In this document: positions 1 to 8,908 of the stretch, in pieces
Layout: every line of letters starts with the position of its first letter
How positions within the stretch are numbered: the first letter of the stretch is position 1
From: Lactiplantibacillus songbeiensis
GTDB lineage: Bacteria; Bacillota; Bacilli; Lactobacillales; Lactobacillaceae
Direction: 5' to 3'
Assembly (NCBI RefSeq): GCF_005405125.1
Contig: NZ_BJDL01000007.1
Coordinates: 62,001-126,000 of the forward strand
Length of the DNA: 64,000 nucleotides
Position numbers and translations under genes: made by a program
The notes under the pieces: model-generated
What the model saw: the letters and a program-made list of their open reading frames with translations, nothing else
What the model was told of the DNA's origin: nothing
Databases searched by the model: none

Positions 1-7
1 TGAAGAA

Positions 8-529
8 TTATTTACCGATTTTACTTGGATAATTTGATCTCGAATAAGTGTAGGAAGCCACTTTTGCAATCTTTTTATGACTAGCAATGTGAAAATAGAA
101 CATATTGAGATAACTTTTTAAGACTCTATAATTATGACCATTGATTTTGCGGTGACCGATCCACATAAACGGGATTGATTCTGCTTCATTCATACCTTGA
201 TTAAGTTGATAATAAGATCCGCCAGTTTTTGTGCCCCATACTTTTTTGCTATTTTTATTAATCTTTTCGACATGAAGTTTTAAAGAGCCCTTCTTTTTTG
301 CAGTATAATTTCTGTAATAGCTTCTCTTACCATTATTTGAAATATTGTATGTAACGACAGCATGTCTTTTGATTTTTGTCACGCTGTATCCGGAGGAATG
401 TCCTAGGTATTCATACCAAGTTCCTCTTAAGCTCTTTGGTGTTGTTGTAGAATTAGCCTGAACGACCAAATTTGGGAGTAAGATAATGCTGATTCCTAAT
501 GTCGTTAAAATTTTTAGTGAGCTTTTCAA
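8..529 (-). CDS. Small secreted protein, unknown function (paralog of 5778-6203)
   Basis: About 173 residues. The start is chosen at a TTG preceded by GGAGGAG with seven bases between; the longer reading MEEII would run over the RBS. The N-terminus (LKSSLKILTT, then a hydrophobic run ending VVQA-NS) is a Sec signal peptide with likely cleavage after QA near residue 27. The mature part is basic and Tyr/Ser/Lys-rich and opens with RGTWYEYLG. The gene at 5778-6203 has the same RBS/start context and a matching RHTWYAYD opening, so the two are paralogs. No catalytic motif or cysteine pair is seen; the fold is probably a small extracellular beta domain. Function unknown. The two copies face the surface-protein and tRNA block from either side. 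Confidence 0.75.
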   Translation of the reverse strand: MKSSLKILTTLGISIILLPNLVVQANSTTTPKSLRGTWYEYLGHSSGYSVTKIKRHAVVTYNISNNGKRSYYRNYTAKKKGSLKLHVEKINKNSKKVWGTKTGGSYYQLNQGMNEAESIPFMWIGHRKINGHNYRVLKSYLNMFYFHIASHKKIAKVASYTYSRSNYPSKIGK

Positions 530-629
530 AATAATCTCCTCCAAATGAATGCATGCTGTATAAATATAAAAAAAGGTTTATTTTTTGGACCTTTTTCGCT
601 ATAATTGAGTTTGTTGCTAAAGAAACAAT

Positions 630-713
630 GCCCCAGTGGCGGAACTGGCAGACGCGCAGCGTTCAGGTCGCTGTATTGGCAACAATGTACAGGTTCGAAT
701 CCTGCCTGGGGCA
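630..713 (+). tRNA. tRNA-Leu (anticodon CAG)
   Basis: The acceptor arms GCCCCAG (630-636) and CTGGGGC (706-712) pair perfectly, with A as discriminator base. The anticodon stem CAGCG/CGCTG encloses the loop TTCAGGT, giving anticodon CAG for CUG codons. A long variable arm, typical of class II tRNA-Leu, precedes the T-loop GGTTCGAATCC. The CCA end is not encoded. A TATAAT box lies at 600-605, but no clear -35 was found. Confidence 0.95.
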
Positions 714-728
714 TCATAATACGTTATA

Positions 729-764
729 GAGTTACCTTACTAATTAAGGTGGCTCTTTTTTTTG
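729..764 (+). terminator. Rho-independent terminator after tRNA-Leu
   Basis: The 11-base arms GAGTTACCTTA (729-739) and TAAGGTGGCTC (745-755) pair with one G-U and are followed by a run of T from 756. It ends the tRNA-Leu transcript. Confidence 0.85.
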
Positions 765-1106
765 CGATGTTTTGCTTTTGACAGTAATTATTGAGGCTGA
801 CATCGATGAATATAGTTCGTTTGATTAATATGTTGGTTGATTTTACCTCCTCCAAAATTATAAAACTAATCTAATTATAACATATCAAACTGGTCTGGTA
901 ATGCTTATTGAAAAGATTAAATATAATCTGATTTAGCCTGGATAAAATAAAACGACCCTCGTTTTAAATCGTAATGGTCATAATAAGTATTAGATGACTA
1001 TTAATATAAAGTGGATTGTAAGGATTCGATATCGCTTTCATCTATACAACTAATAGCGTACACTATTAACGGGGTTATATTAAACTAAAATACTAATTAT
1101 ATTACT
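765..1106. other. Intergenic region upstream of the surface protein gene
   Basis: AT-rich and without a supportable gene. A short perfect palindrome, AAAACGA-CCC-TCGTTTT (949-965), may be a weak hairpin or operator. No convincing -35/-10 pair was found for the downstream surface protein gene, although TATACA occurs at 1043-1048. Confidence 0.4.
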
Positions 1107-1121
1107 GGAGGAGTGAAGACT

Positions 1122-4100
1122 TTGAATGCAATCGAAACTGGTCAATTGACCAATCCTCACCCGGAAAAAATGGCTGGTCGTTTTTGGCTAATGGCGGGGG
1201 CAGCTTTACTGACCTGGCAAATTAATAACCAAGTTGTACAAGCCGACACAACTATTGTACCGACAACTAACACGACTGTTAATATTGATACATCTAAATC
1301 TAGTACAGAAATGCAGACCAAGGAACAAAAAGTGACAGTGCAATCCGGCACGTCAGCTGAAAAGGTGACACCAGGTTCAGGTGATATAGATACAAGCCAT
1401 ACTGAGAAATCACAACAACCAGCACCTGAAACTGCACCTGACGCGAATAGTGTAGTTGAAAGTGGTGGTCCGGAATCGCAACAATCAGCATCGGAAACAC
1501 CGGTGTATCAGCCTAGTTCTGGAGAACCAGTTGCACCGACTGAAACAATACCAGCACAGTCGACAGTGCCACCAAAGAAAGTTAAGGCGGCAGCACCAGC
1601 ACCGACTCAAGCTGCAAGTGGTGCTGGTCGTAGTGCTAGAGTTGCCAGACCGATGCTTAAAACTGTTGCACCAGTTAATGAACATACTTCTGGGATGTTA
1701 GGGACTAGTGCTTGGACGATTGGCCCCGGGGACTCTAATCAGCAGAAAGTGTTACATATTGGAGCAGGGACATTAGCTAATACTGACGTAAAGACCGATG
1801 CGGATGGTAAAGTCATAGATTGGGGCGCCCTTGGTTGGAATAACTATGAGATTGATGGTCAACACCCATCTTTAACTTTGAGCTTAGATGGTGATATTAC
1901 TACGGGAGCAGATGCCAGTTATTTGTTTTCAGGGTTAAATTACATGAATAGTGATCTTAAAAAAGTACACACCGAAAACACGACTAATATGGCTGGAATG
2001 TTTGCTGGTGCAACTTCAACCGAGGGACGCGACGCGAATAATGTTGATGTAATTGGGTTTGATACCAGCAAAGTGACGAATATGTCACATATGTTTGATG
2101 GTTACCGTTTTAACGGCACATTTGATCTTTCCAGTTTTGATACTAGTCAAGTACAAGATATGTCTTACATGTTTACACGTTTATCTGATACACCAAGTTT
2201 GAATTTGAAAAATTTTGATACCAGTCAAGTGACAAATATGTCACATATGTTTGCATCTGATGGTAGTCTTGGAAGTTTAGATTTGTCAGGATTCAACACG
2301 AGTAAAGTCACATCGATGGCTTCAATGTTTGATATAGAACCAGACTTGCTATCACTTAATATTTCTAATTTTGATACGAGTTCCGTTACTGATATGTCAC
2401 GGATGTTTGAGGGGACATCTTTGTCAGGGCTAGATATTTCTTCATTTAATACTAGCCAAGTGACAAATATGTCATATATGTTTGCTGATATCGGATATGA
2501 CAAATTTATTAAGCCAATCAAGGGATTGACTAATTTGGATACTAGCAAAGTCACTGATATGTCAGGGATGTTTTATAGAATAAATTTACCGGTAAGTGCG
2601 CAACTGGATTTAAGTCACTTTAATACAAGTGCAGTTACCGACATGTCATCGATGTTTAAAAATGCTAAACACTTTGTCGATGATTATATTGCTAAGTTTG
2701 ACACTAGCCATGTGACAAATATGCAATCCATGTTTGAAGGCATCAGTAGAGATGCAACGGATCCGGGTGGTGAACTGACAACATTGAAATTCGCTAACCT
2801 AGATACTAGTTCTGTGGTTAATATGTCACGGATGTTTGCTAATATTACGCAATTGACTGATTTAGACCTTTCCAAACTTTCAAATTTTGAGACGCATGAT
2901 GTGGATGATATGAGTTATATGTTTTGGGGTGATACCGCATTAACTAGTCTAAAACTTGCTAATTTTGATACTCGTAACGTGACCGACATGCAGTATATGT
3001 TTTCTGGTGACGCTACATTAGCCGATTTGAAGCTCACTAATTTTGATACTCGTAATGTGACCAATATGACGGGAATGTTTGTAAATGATGGTGCCCTTCA
3101 AAATTTGGACATCTCTTCATTTGATATGCGTGACTTAGTACTGGATTATCAACCACTTGGTACTCTTAATATAAAAAACTATTCGCTTCTTAACTTACCA
3201 GCAATGTATACGGAGGGTTTTCAATATTTGAATACTAATCCACGAGTGCTAGTTTTAGGTGCACATACGAGATTGAATTTTGATTATCCGGTAGAAAAAG
3301 CTAGTGATATTATTGAACTACCATCAGGATCAGAAGGTAGTATTAGCTTGGAGGATGTTGCTCAGGTAGTAGGCTATAGTAGTATAAACGAACTAAAGCA
3401 ACTGTTTTCAGCCAATTTACAACCTGCTGCCAATAGATCTACGGGATTATGGATTAACGTCGACACTGGTGAACGGTTAACCGCACCGGCATTGATGGAA
3501 CGTTATAGTGGCGACCAAGCGACTGCTGGTACGTGGACTTGGCAAAGCGTGGTTGGAAAAGATGTCCAGATCATTGCCAGTCCTAAGGCAAAGTGGTCAC
3601 CAGCAGATAACTACGATGGAGAATTGAGTGTTGATGAAGCGGGTAATAAATTAGCACTTGATAAGTTGACCGTCATCGTGCGCGATGCTAAAACCAACGC
3701 CATTATCCCGGTTGCTGACGTTGATCCAACCAAGGTTGGGAGTTACACCGTGACTTACAGTTATCTGGGTAAAGATAATGTTAACCAAACTTCAGGGCCA
3801 GTTAAACTAGAGATTGTTGCAACTCAAAACATGATAAATGCGCATGATTCGGTCGTTCAGTTAAATGAGCCATGGCCGGCTGATAATTTTGACACTGCCT
3901 TTAATGCTGACGGGAGTCCGGTCACGAATATCACGACTAAAGGGACGGTCAATAGCCAAGTACCCGGAGTCTATACGATTACGTATCAATTTGTCGACCA
4001 ATTTGGGGTGCCAGTCACTAAAGACGTACACGTTATCGTGAATGGACTGACACTTAAGCAAACTACTGGTAATTTTTCAACCGACGATCGCTGGGATCCA

Positions 4101-5480
4101 CTAACTAATGTTGTGACTGCCATCGATGATCATGGTCATGAAGTTGCGCCAAGTTCGTTGTCATTGCAGATGACAGATACTACGGGTCGAGCGGTGACCT
4201 CACTTAAGCGACCGGGTAGTTACCAGTTGATTTATAGCTTCAAAGATGGTCATGGCGACCATACTCAAATGGCGCTGGTGACCATCCTCACCGGTGAGAA
4301 TCATGCGGACTTACAATTAAAAGCTGACGAAGTGACATTATATGAACACGACACGTGGAATCCGATGAGTAATGTCCAAAATTTGGTTGATTCGGATAGT
4401 GAACAAATTAATGTTACTGAATGGCCACAATACTTGAAAGTTGATAGCCAAGTGAATGTAGCTCAGCCAGGCGAGTATCAAGTTACGTATCAATTTACCG
4501 ATACATTTGGTATCGTACATGAGAAGACAGCAGTTGTGACGGTCAAACCTAGTCAGGCACAGTTAACATTAACTCACGAGACCGTGCTACTTTACGTTGG
4601 TAGCAAATGGTCGCCAATTGACAACCTTGCGGCGGTTAAAGATGTTGATGGTCGTGATGTTACTGCTGACCGGGTGACCATTAGTAATCCAGTTGATTTA
4701 ACGCAGCCGGGTCATTATTTAGTTGTCTATCGGTTTACGGATAGTCAAAATAGCTTGCATACCGCGACTAGTGTGGTACAAGTGTTAGCTAACCTTGCTA
4801 AGCTGACAGTTAAGCAGCCGGTTATTCATTTGACGGTAGGGGATCAATGGGTCGCACTTAGCAATCTAGATCAGGCAACGGATGTTGATGGAACTGATGT
4901 CGTACCCGAAAAAATACAGATTAATAATCCGGTTGAGTTGACGACGCCTGGAAGCTATACAGTCACCTATCAATTTACAGATCAGCTAGGAGTGGCTCAT
5001 AAGGCTACGGTGCAAGTTATGATTGAGGCGGCATCGGTGGTCATACCTGGTGGCAATGGTAATCAGCCAACTACGGACGATAACGGGAATCATGGCACTA
5101 ATGAAGCACCGGGGACACAACCAGTTAATAAGTTACCAGCAACGAAGCCGATTGTTCAGCCACAGCGGCCAGCCCAAAAGCCGATACCTAAGCAACAATC
5201 GGTCAAACAGGATCAAAAAGTCGTTAAAACGGGATCTGAGTCGATGGCGGGTGCTATGATGTTAGCTAGTTCATCAAAATCGAATCGTTCAACTGTAGCA
5301 CAACCCCAGCTACAACTAGTCAAAATAACTCAGTCACAAGAGGATGGGTTAGCAGCAACAGCTAAATTACCACAAACTGATGATGTAGTGACGCAATCGA
5401 CCTCAATTTGGGGTTGGGTATTATTAGCTTTGGCTGGGATTATGCGGCCATGGTTGATTAGTAAGAAGAACAAGTCGTAA
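1122..5480 (+). CDS. Cell-wall-anchored BspA-like / Ig-like surface protein
   Basis: About 1452 residues. The start is set at TTG 1122, eight bases after GGAGGAG; the in-frame GTG at 1113 overlaps the RBS. Order of parts: signal peptide ending near VVQA-D; Ser/Pro/Thr-rich linker to about residue 185; a block from about 290 to 660 with about fourteen DUF285/BspA-type leucine-rich units of pattern FDTSxVTNMSxMF; six bacterial Ig-like modules (about 820-1340), most ending in a YTVTYQF-like strand; a Pro/Gln/Lys linker; then sorting signal LPQTDD, hydrophobic stretch and SKKNKS tail. The LPQT motif fits L. plantarum-group sortase substrates, with Asp where most families have Gly or Glu. By family, such proteins bind host or other surfaces; the ligand here is unknown. 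It is monocistronic, with its own terminator. Confidence 0.9.
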   Translation: MNAIETGQLTNPHPEKMAGRFWLMAGAALLTWQINNQVVQADTTIVPTTNTTVNIDTSKSSTEMQTKEQKVTVQSGTSAEKVTPGSGDIDTSHTEKSQQPAPETAPDANSVVESGGPESQQSASETPVYQPSSGEPVAPTETIPAQSTVPPKKVKAAAPAPTQAASGAGRSARVARPMLKTVAPVNEHTSGMLGTSAWTIGPGDSNQQKVLHIGAGTLANTDVKTDADGKVIDWGALGWNNYEIDGQHPSLTLSLDGDITTGADASYLFSGLNYMNSDLKKVHTENTTNMAGMFAGATSTEGRDANNVDVIGFDTSKVTNMSHMFDGYRFNGTFDLSSFDTSQVQDMSYMFTRLSDTPSLNLKNFDTSQVTNMSHMFASDGSLGSLDLSGFNTSKVTSMASMFDIEPDLLSLNISNFDTSSVTDMSRMFEGTSLSGLDISSFNTSQVTNMSYMFADIGYDKFIKPIKGLTNLDTSKVTDMSGMFYRINLPVSAQLDLSHFNTSAVTDMSSMFKNAKHFVDDYIAKFDTSHVTNMQSMFEGISRDATDPGGELTTLKFANLDTSSVVNMSRMFANITQLTDLDLSKLSNFETHDVDDMSYMFWGDTALTSLKLANFDTRNVTDMQYMFSGDATLADLKLTNFDTRNVTNMTGMFVNDGALQNLDISSFDMRDLVLDYQPLGTLNIKNYSLLNLPAMYTEGFQYLNTNPRVLVLGAHTRLNFDYPVEKASDIIELPSGSEGSISLEDVAQVVGYSSINELKQLFSANLQPAANRSTGLWINVDTGERLTAPALMERYSGDQATAGTWTWQSVVGKDVQIIASPKAKWSPADNYDGELSVDEAGNKLALDKLTVIVRDAKTNAIIPVADVDPTKVGSYTVTYSYLGKDNVNQTSGPVKLEIVATQNMINAHDSVVQLNEPWPADNFDTAFNADGSPVTNITTKGTVNSQVPGVYTITYQFVDQFGVPVTKDVHVIVNGLTLKQTTGNFSTDDRWDPLTNVVTAIDDHGHEVAPSSLSLQMTDTTGRAVTSLKRPGSYQLIYSFKDGHGDHTQMALVTILTGENHADLQLKADEVTLYEHDTWNPMSNVQNLVDSDSEQINVTEWPQYLKVDSQVNVAQPGEYQVTYQFTDTFGIVHEKTAVVTVKPSQAQLTLTHETVLLYVGSKWSPIDNLAAVKDVDGRDVTADRVTISNPVDLTQPGHYLVVYRFTDSQNSLHTATSVVQVLANLAKLTVKQPVIHLTVGDQWVALSNLDQATDVDGTDVVPEKIQINNPVELTTPGSYTVTYQFTDQLGVAHKATVQVMIEAASVVIPGGNGNQPTTDDNGNHGTNEAPGTQPVNKLPATKPIVQPQRPAQKPIPKQQSVKQDQKVVKTGSESMAGAMMLASSSKSNRSTVAQPQLQLVKITQSQEDGLAATAKLPQTDDVVTQSTSIWGWVLLALAGIMRPWLISKKNKS

Positions 5481-5506
5481 CAGTGGCAATGACTTGTTTA
5501 TCAGTA

Positions 5507-5546
5507 AAAGGCATCTCGCTTAAAGTAAAAGTGGGGTGCCTTTCTT
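5507..5546 (+). terminator. Terminator of the surface protein gene
   Basis: AAAGGCATC (5507-5515) pairs with GGTGCCTTT (5535-5543) with one G-U, followed by a short T-rich tail. The loop is long and the T tract interrupted, so this is a moderate call. Confidence 0.6.
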
Positions 5547-5656
5547 AAAAATAGGGTGAATTAAAGCCAATATCAAACTTTTTTAAATAATCCCTAACCA
5601 CTTTGGCCGAACAAGTGTATACTATTACATGTTGGTTCAAACGAACTAAACGTGAT

Positions 5657-5730
5657 GGCGGTATTGGCGAAGTGGTTAACGCACCGGATTGTGGCTCCGG
5701 CACGCGTGGGTTCGATTCCCACATACCGCC
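5657..5730 (+). tRNA. tRNA-His (anticodon GTG)
   Basis: GCGGTAT (5658-5664) pairs with ATACCGC (5723-5729). G5657 is the extra 5' G typical of tRNA-His and faces C5730. The anticodon stem CCGGA/TCCGG holds loop TTGTGGC with anticodon GTG. The T-arm GTGGG-TTCGATT-CCCAC is intact. CCA is not encoded. Confidence 0.96.
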
Positions 5731-5737
5731 CTAAAGT

Positions 5738-5777
5738 AAAACGTCCTGACTAGTTATTTAGTCGGGACGTTTTTTTG
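5738..5777. terminator. Bidirectional terminator between tRNA-His and a convergent gene
   Basis: AAACGTCCTGACTA and TAGTCGGGACGTTT form a 14-base stem with one G-U, followed by T7 on the plus strand and preceded by an A-rich stretch serving the minus strand. The convergent minus-strand gene stops directly at 5778. Confidence 0.85.
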
Positions 5778-6203
5778 TTACCGATATCGGTAAGCGACTG
5801 ATTTGGTTTGATAGTAGTTAGCTTGGTAGCCGTCACTGTGAACGTCAAGTCGAGCATGACCAGCTTTGCGACCACGTGTCAATTTAATCGGTTGGCTAGC
5901 CAGTTGGTAACCACCAGTGGTTTTGTAAATATTAAGTTTATTTTTCCCATGCGACCAGACGCCAAGCTTATTCCCCTTAGCATTGGCCCAGATCTGACGG
6001 GAACCGTCTTCATAGCGCATAATGCCCTTTAGGGAATGCTTGGTTAGGGTTAACCGATCGTAAGTCCCATGATCATAAGCATACCAGGTATGGCGAAAGG
6101 TTGTCGGAATCGTGTGGCTACGTTTAGCCGCTTGAGCCGGCTGAGCGAGGCCAACTAACCCGAGACCGAGTGCAACGGTCAGAACTGATTTTGCTAGTTT
6201 CAA
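5778..6203 (-). CDS. Small secreted protein, unknown function (paralog of 8-529)
   Basis: About 141 residues. TTG start at 6203 with the same upstream block as its paralog (GGAGGAG, ATTATT, TTGAAA); the earlier in-frame MLNLEEII would place the RBS inside the gene. The signal peptide has a hydrophobic core rich in G, L and V and a typical AQAA cleavage site near residue 26. The mature protein starts AKRSHTIPTTFRHTWYAYDHG and is basic and Tyr-rich with repeated short beta-like segments. No enzyme motif was recognised. The identical start context suggests recent duplication or shared expression control. Function unknown. Confidence 0.78.
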   Translation of the reverse strand: MKLAKSVLTVALGLGLVGLAQPAQAAKRSHTIPTTFRHTWYAYDHGTYDRLTLTKHSLKGIMRYEDGSRQIWANAKGNKLGVWSHGKNKLNIYKTTGGYQLASQPIKLTRGRKAGHARLDVHSDGYQANYYQTKSVAYRYR

Positions 6204-6272
6204 AATAATCTCCTCCAAATTAAGCATGGTTTAATTATACCATGCAAAAACCGGTCAGCCTGCGCTAACCGG

Positions 6273-6704
6273 TTAATCAGCTTGTTTAGTGGTGATGGTG
6301 CCATTAGGATAAACAAAGTAAGTCTTCAATAAATGTCCCCGTTGGCCATTCGCTTTACGTTGAAAAGCATCGACTTGATAATAATGATGACCGCGCGCAT
6401 CGCTGTTAACGGTTGGAATGGGCTGAAATAGTTGTCCCGCCGGAGCTTTCAAGACTTGTTTGACCGCCGCAGCTGCCATTGTGGGACTAGTCAGGTGGTC
6501 ATTAGTTGCCTGCAATTGGGTGCCAGTGGCTTTTTTGGCGCTGGCATCTTGTGCTTTGGCGGCAGCATTGGCGTTACTTTGGCGATTCGCCGCTGCAATT
6601 TCTTGCGTTTTCTTTGGGGTGATTCTAGGTTGGCTACTGGCCGCACAGCCAGCGAGTAACAAGCTCAGACTTAGTCCAACCTCAATTAGCCAGCGCGCCT
6701 TCAT
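6273..6704 (-). CDS. Putative small lipoprotein
   Basis: 143 residues. A type II signal peptide with lipobox LLAGC gives Cys20 as the lipidated residue, so the protein is probably tethered to the outer face of the membrane. An Ala/Gln/Lys-rich helix (about 25-65) precedes a globular C-terminal part that contains YYQVDAFQR and ends in a strand-rich KTYFVYPNGTI segment. No named family recognised. The start codon overlaps the stop of the 39-residue membrane protein upstream (ATGA), and that gene is 16 bases below the 336-residue protein, so the three form one transcription unit. Confidence 0.75.
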   Translation of the reverse strand: MKARWLIEVGLSLSLLLAGCAASSQPRITPKKTQEIAAANRQSNANAAAKAQDASAKKATGTQLQATNDHLTSPTMAAAAVKQVLKAPAGQLFQPIPTVNSDARGHHYYQVDAFQRKANGQRGHLLKTYFVYPNGTITTKQAD

Positions 6705-6820
6705 TGAGGTTGCTCCTGGGCTAGCGTTGGATAGGGCGCCCGATTGATAATTTGCAGATCAATGTAAGCCATCCCACCAATCGATAAGATTAATAGGGCA
6801 GCGATAATTAAATTCTTCAT
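6701..6820 (-). CDS. 39-residue membrane protein
   Basis: This small gene reads MKNLIIAALLILSIGG, one transmembrane helix, then MAYIDLQIINRAPYPTL and a short polar tail. The RBS GAGGT lies about nine bases upstream of ATG 6820. It sits between the 336-residue protein and the lipoprotein gene and its stop overlaps the latter's start by ATGA, which suggests translational coupling and supports it as real. Its partner is likely one of the two flanking envelope proteins; function unknown. Confidence 0.65.
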   Translation of the reverse strand: MKNLIIAALLILSIGGMAYIDLQIINRAPYPTLAQEQPQ

Positions 6821-6836
6821 AAATTCAGGACCTCGT

Positions 6837-7847
6837 TTATTTCCAGTTTGGGACCCAGATCACTCGCGCGATGTCATTCGGTGTCACCGCAATGCGTTCA
6901 CCAGTTTGGGGACCAGCTTCGACCTCAACTTGATAGGTGGTCGGTTGGGCTTCAATCGTCACGATTGACCCGCGTTGACCCGCTGTGGTATCGATTAAAC
7001 TATATAGCGGAATCTGGTTGGTCGCAATTTCAAGTTCGTACAAGGTAAATTGTAGAAAATAGGATTTGCGGCCGGTTTTAATTTGTAACGGTGTATCGGT
7101 CGAACCGTAGTCTGGCAAAGCCCGTTGTTGGGCATTGGGATCGTTCATAAATTGCATATCGTTGACGGCATCGATGGCCATCTTCCATTGACCACCCGTA
7201 ATCCGGGTCTTGGAGGATAAGGTCATGACGGAGTTAGCGTATATATCAATGACATTAAAGGCTTCGTTAACTTGTTTCTTTGGTAGATAGCCGATAACAT
7301 AGCCATGATCGGCGACTTTCAGTTCGATTCGCACTGCTCGTTTGGCGCCATCGACTTCTTCGACTAATTGGATCTCGCCAATATTAGCATCAGCGTCGAC
7401 TTGATATTTCTTTGCGTATAAGTAATCGGCTTTTAGTCCAGATTCGTTGTAATTATCGTATGGTTTAAAATAACCACGTTTAATGGCATCGGCCAGGGCA
7501 GCATCGAATTCTTTTTGATAGTAGTCTAAACCGACGACATACGAGCGAAAGATAGCGCGTGAGTTGGCGTCAATCCGGTGATGTTGCGGCGCTGTGACTG
7601 GATGGGGGACTGATTTGCGCAATTTGGTTTTAAAACTGTCATTTTGCGTTTGCAGATCCGTTAAGGTCGCAGCTTGGTCTTGATTGACTAGCGTTTGCTT
7701 AACGAGCCGGCTACGAATGGTTTTCAATAACTCCCCTTGGTCAGTCGCGGCCCGTTTTAACCGATGCACGGTCACGCGACTGACGATTAAAATGATAAAC
7801 AGGATTAAACTGATGAGGGCTAATCCTAAGACGATATAAGCAGTCAT
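6837..7847 (-). CDS. Membrane-anchored protein with coiled coil, unknown function
   Basis: 336 residues. RBS GGAGTG is seven bases before ATG 7847. Residues 3-25 form a single strongly hydrophobic helix followed by RVTVHRLKR, so N-out/C-in or N-in is uncertain. Residues about 28-75 are predicted coiled coil (Gln/Leu/Asp-rich heptads). The remainder is a mixed alpha/beta domain with no motif I recognise; it ends with a beta-rich segment (VEVEAGPQTGERIAV). First gene of a three-gene unit with two small envelope proteins. Function unknown. Confidence 0.75.
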   Translation of the reverse strand: MTAYIVLGLALISLILFIILIVSRVTVHRLKRAATDQGELLKTIRSRLVKQTLVNQDQAATLTDLQTQNDSFKTKLRKSVPHPVTAPQHHRIDANSRAIFRSYVVGLDYYQKEFDAALADAIKRGYFKPYDNYNESGLKADYLYAKKYQVDADANIGEIQLVEEVDGAKRAVRIELKVADHGYVIGYLPKKQVNEAFNVIDIYANSVMTLSSKTRITGGQWKMAIDAVNDMQFMNDPNAQQRALPDYGSTDTPLQIKTGRKSYFLQFTLYELEIATNQIPLYSLIDTTAGQRGSIVTIEAQPTTYQVEVEAGPQTGERIAVTPNDIARVIWVPNWK

Positions 7848-7977
7848 AAGTATTCACTCCAAGGCTAAGACGATTAATTTATTTGATGAAACTTGTCAGG
7901 TTACCTAAAAATAAGGTATGATAAGTCGTAAATGACTTCACGTTATTAGATTATATAAGAAACGGCGGCGAACGGTA

Positions 7978-8436
7978 GTGCAGATGTTAAAGCGGCTTTA
8001 TCGTCGGTATCAATACTTCTGGAAATATGCCATTTTTGGGTTCCTAGCAGCGGCTGTGAATGTCTTGGCTTTTTGGGTCTTACATTCGGTCATGCTGGAA
8101 CATTATTTATTCTCAAATACCATTGCTTGGATCTTAGCCACGCTGTTCAGCTTCATCACGAACAAAGCGGTGGTCTTTCAATCCCGGTCTTCAAGTCTCA
8201 GTCACAGCATTCGTGAGTTTATCGGCTTCATGTTAACGCGAGGACTCTCGTACTTTTTTGATACATTTTTAATGTTCGTCGGGATTTCCGTCTTGTTCTG
8301 GATGCCACTACTAGTTAAAATTCTGGACCAAGTGTTAGTCGGCCTGTTTAACTACGGTACATCGCGACTAATCTTTATGGAACATAATCAAAAGATGCGG
8401 ATGCGACGACAAATTATGAAACGATTTAGTAAATAG
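7978..8436 (+). CDS. GtrA family membrane protein
   Basis: 152 residues by GTG 7978, or 150 by ATG 7984; the RBS is weak for either. Four transmembrane helices with the family hallmarks YAIFGFLAAAVNVLAFWVL in helix 1, ATLFSFITNKAVVFQ in helix 2 and a final NYGTSRLIF. GtrA proteins are thought to assist transfer of lipid-linked sugars for glycosylation of wall polymers or lipopolysaccharide. Here it stands alone, divergent from the preceding envelope unit and without an adjacent glycosyltransferase, so the substrate cannot be inferred. The tail is basic (KMRMRRQIMKR). Confidence 0.85.
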   Translation: MQMLKRLYRRYQYFWKYAIFGFLAAAVNVLAFWVLHSVMLEHYLFSNTIAWILATLFSFITNKAVVFQSRSSSLSHSIREFIGFMLTRGLSYFFDTFLMFVGISVLFWMPLLVKILDQVLVGLFNYGTSRLIFMEHNQKMRMRRQIMKRFSK

Positions 8437-8468
8437 GCGTTGCCAGCGATTAGCTGGGCGCCTTTTTT
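8436..8468. terminator. Terminator between gtrA-like and yisL-like genes
   Basis: A GC-rich hairpin with arms containing TTGCCAGC and GCTGGGCG precedes T6. The convergent gene ends at 8476, so it may serve both directions. Confidence 0.65.
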
Positions 8469-8475
8469 GCGGTCT

Positions 8476-8835
8476 TTAAAGCCAATGACCGGTGAGCATA
8501 ACATGTAAGCCAAAGCCAATGATCACGGTCAGGACGACGCCACCGATCAGTAAACTAATCAGCTTGCCAGTTAAGTGGCTTTCCTGCCAGCGGGCAAAGG
8601 CGATTTCAATCAGACCAATAGTTCCGACGCCACACACCGCTTTGACGATTGTTAACAAGGGTGCGGCCTGAAACGTTTTGGTACTGAGATACACGCCAGT
8701 GATAATCAAGGCTAAATAGCCGAGCCGACTTAAAATCAAGTAGCGATTGGCGGCTTTGATGGATTGCCGGGTCAGCCCGCAACTCACCATGATGATGAGC
8801 CAGACCCAGCTAATTAAATGAATCGTTAATAGCAT
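8476..8835 (-). CDS. DUF1516 / YisL family membrane protein
   Basis: 119 residues with four predicted transmembrane helices and the family start MLLTIHLISWVWLI. Length and topology match YisL-type DUF1516 proteins, whose function is not established. The RBS GGAGGCG lies ten bases before ATG 8835 and is itself part of the 3' arm of the hairpin that follows the methionine operon, so expression may depend on readthrough and RBS release. It lies directly downstream of the methyltransferase/MTHFR gene on the same strand. Confidence 0.82.
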   Translation of the reverse strand: MLLTIHLISWVWLIIMVSCGLTRQSIKAANRYLILSRLGYLALIITGVYLSTKTFQAAPLLTIVKAVCGVGTIGLIEIAFARWQESHLTGKLISLLIGGVVLTVIIGFGLHVMLTGHWL

Positions 8836-8837
8836 AA

Positions 8838-8908
8838 AAAAATAACGCCTCCAAACAACCTGTCATGTCTAATTTTAGCATGAAAGTCTCGTTTGGCGAC
8901 GTTATTTT
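8838..8908 (-). terminator. Hairpin terminator of the metE-metF unit that covers the next RBS
   Basis: On the minus strand AAATAACGTCGCCAAACG pairs with GTTTGGAGGCGTTATTT, then a T run. The loop holds a nested hairpin (CATG-CTAA/TTAG-CATG type). The 3' arm includes GGAGGCG, the RBS of the gene at 8476-8835. Confidence 0.7.

Noticed and set aside
526-717. 63-aa ORF antisense to tRNA-Leu
   Set aside because: It overlaps the tRNA gene and has no RBS.
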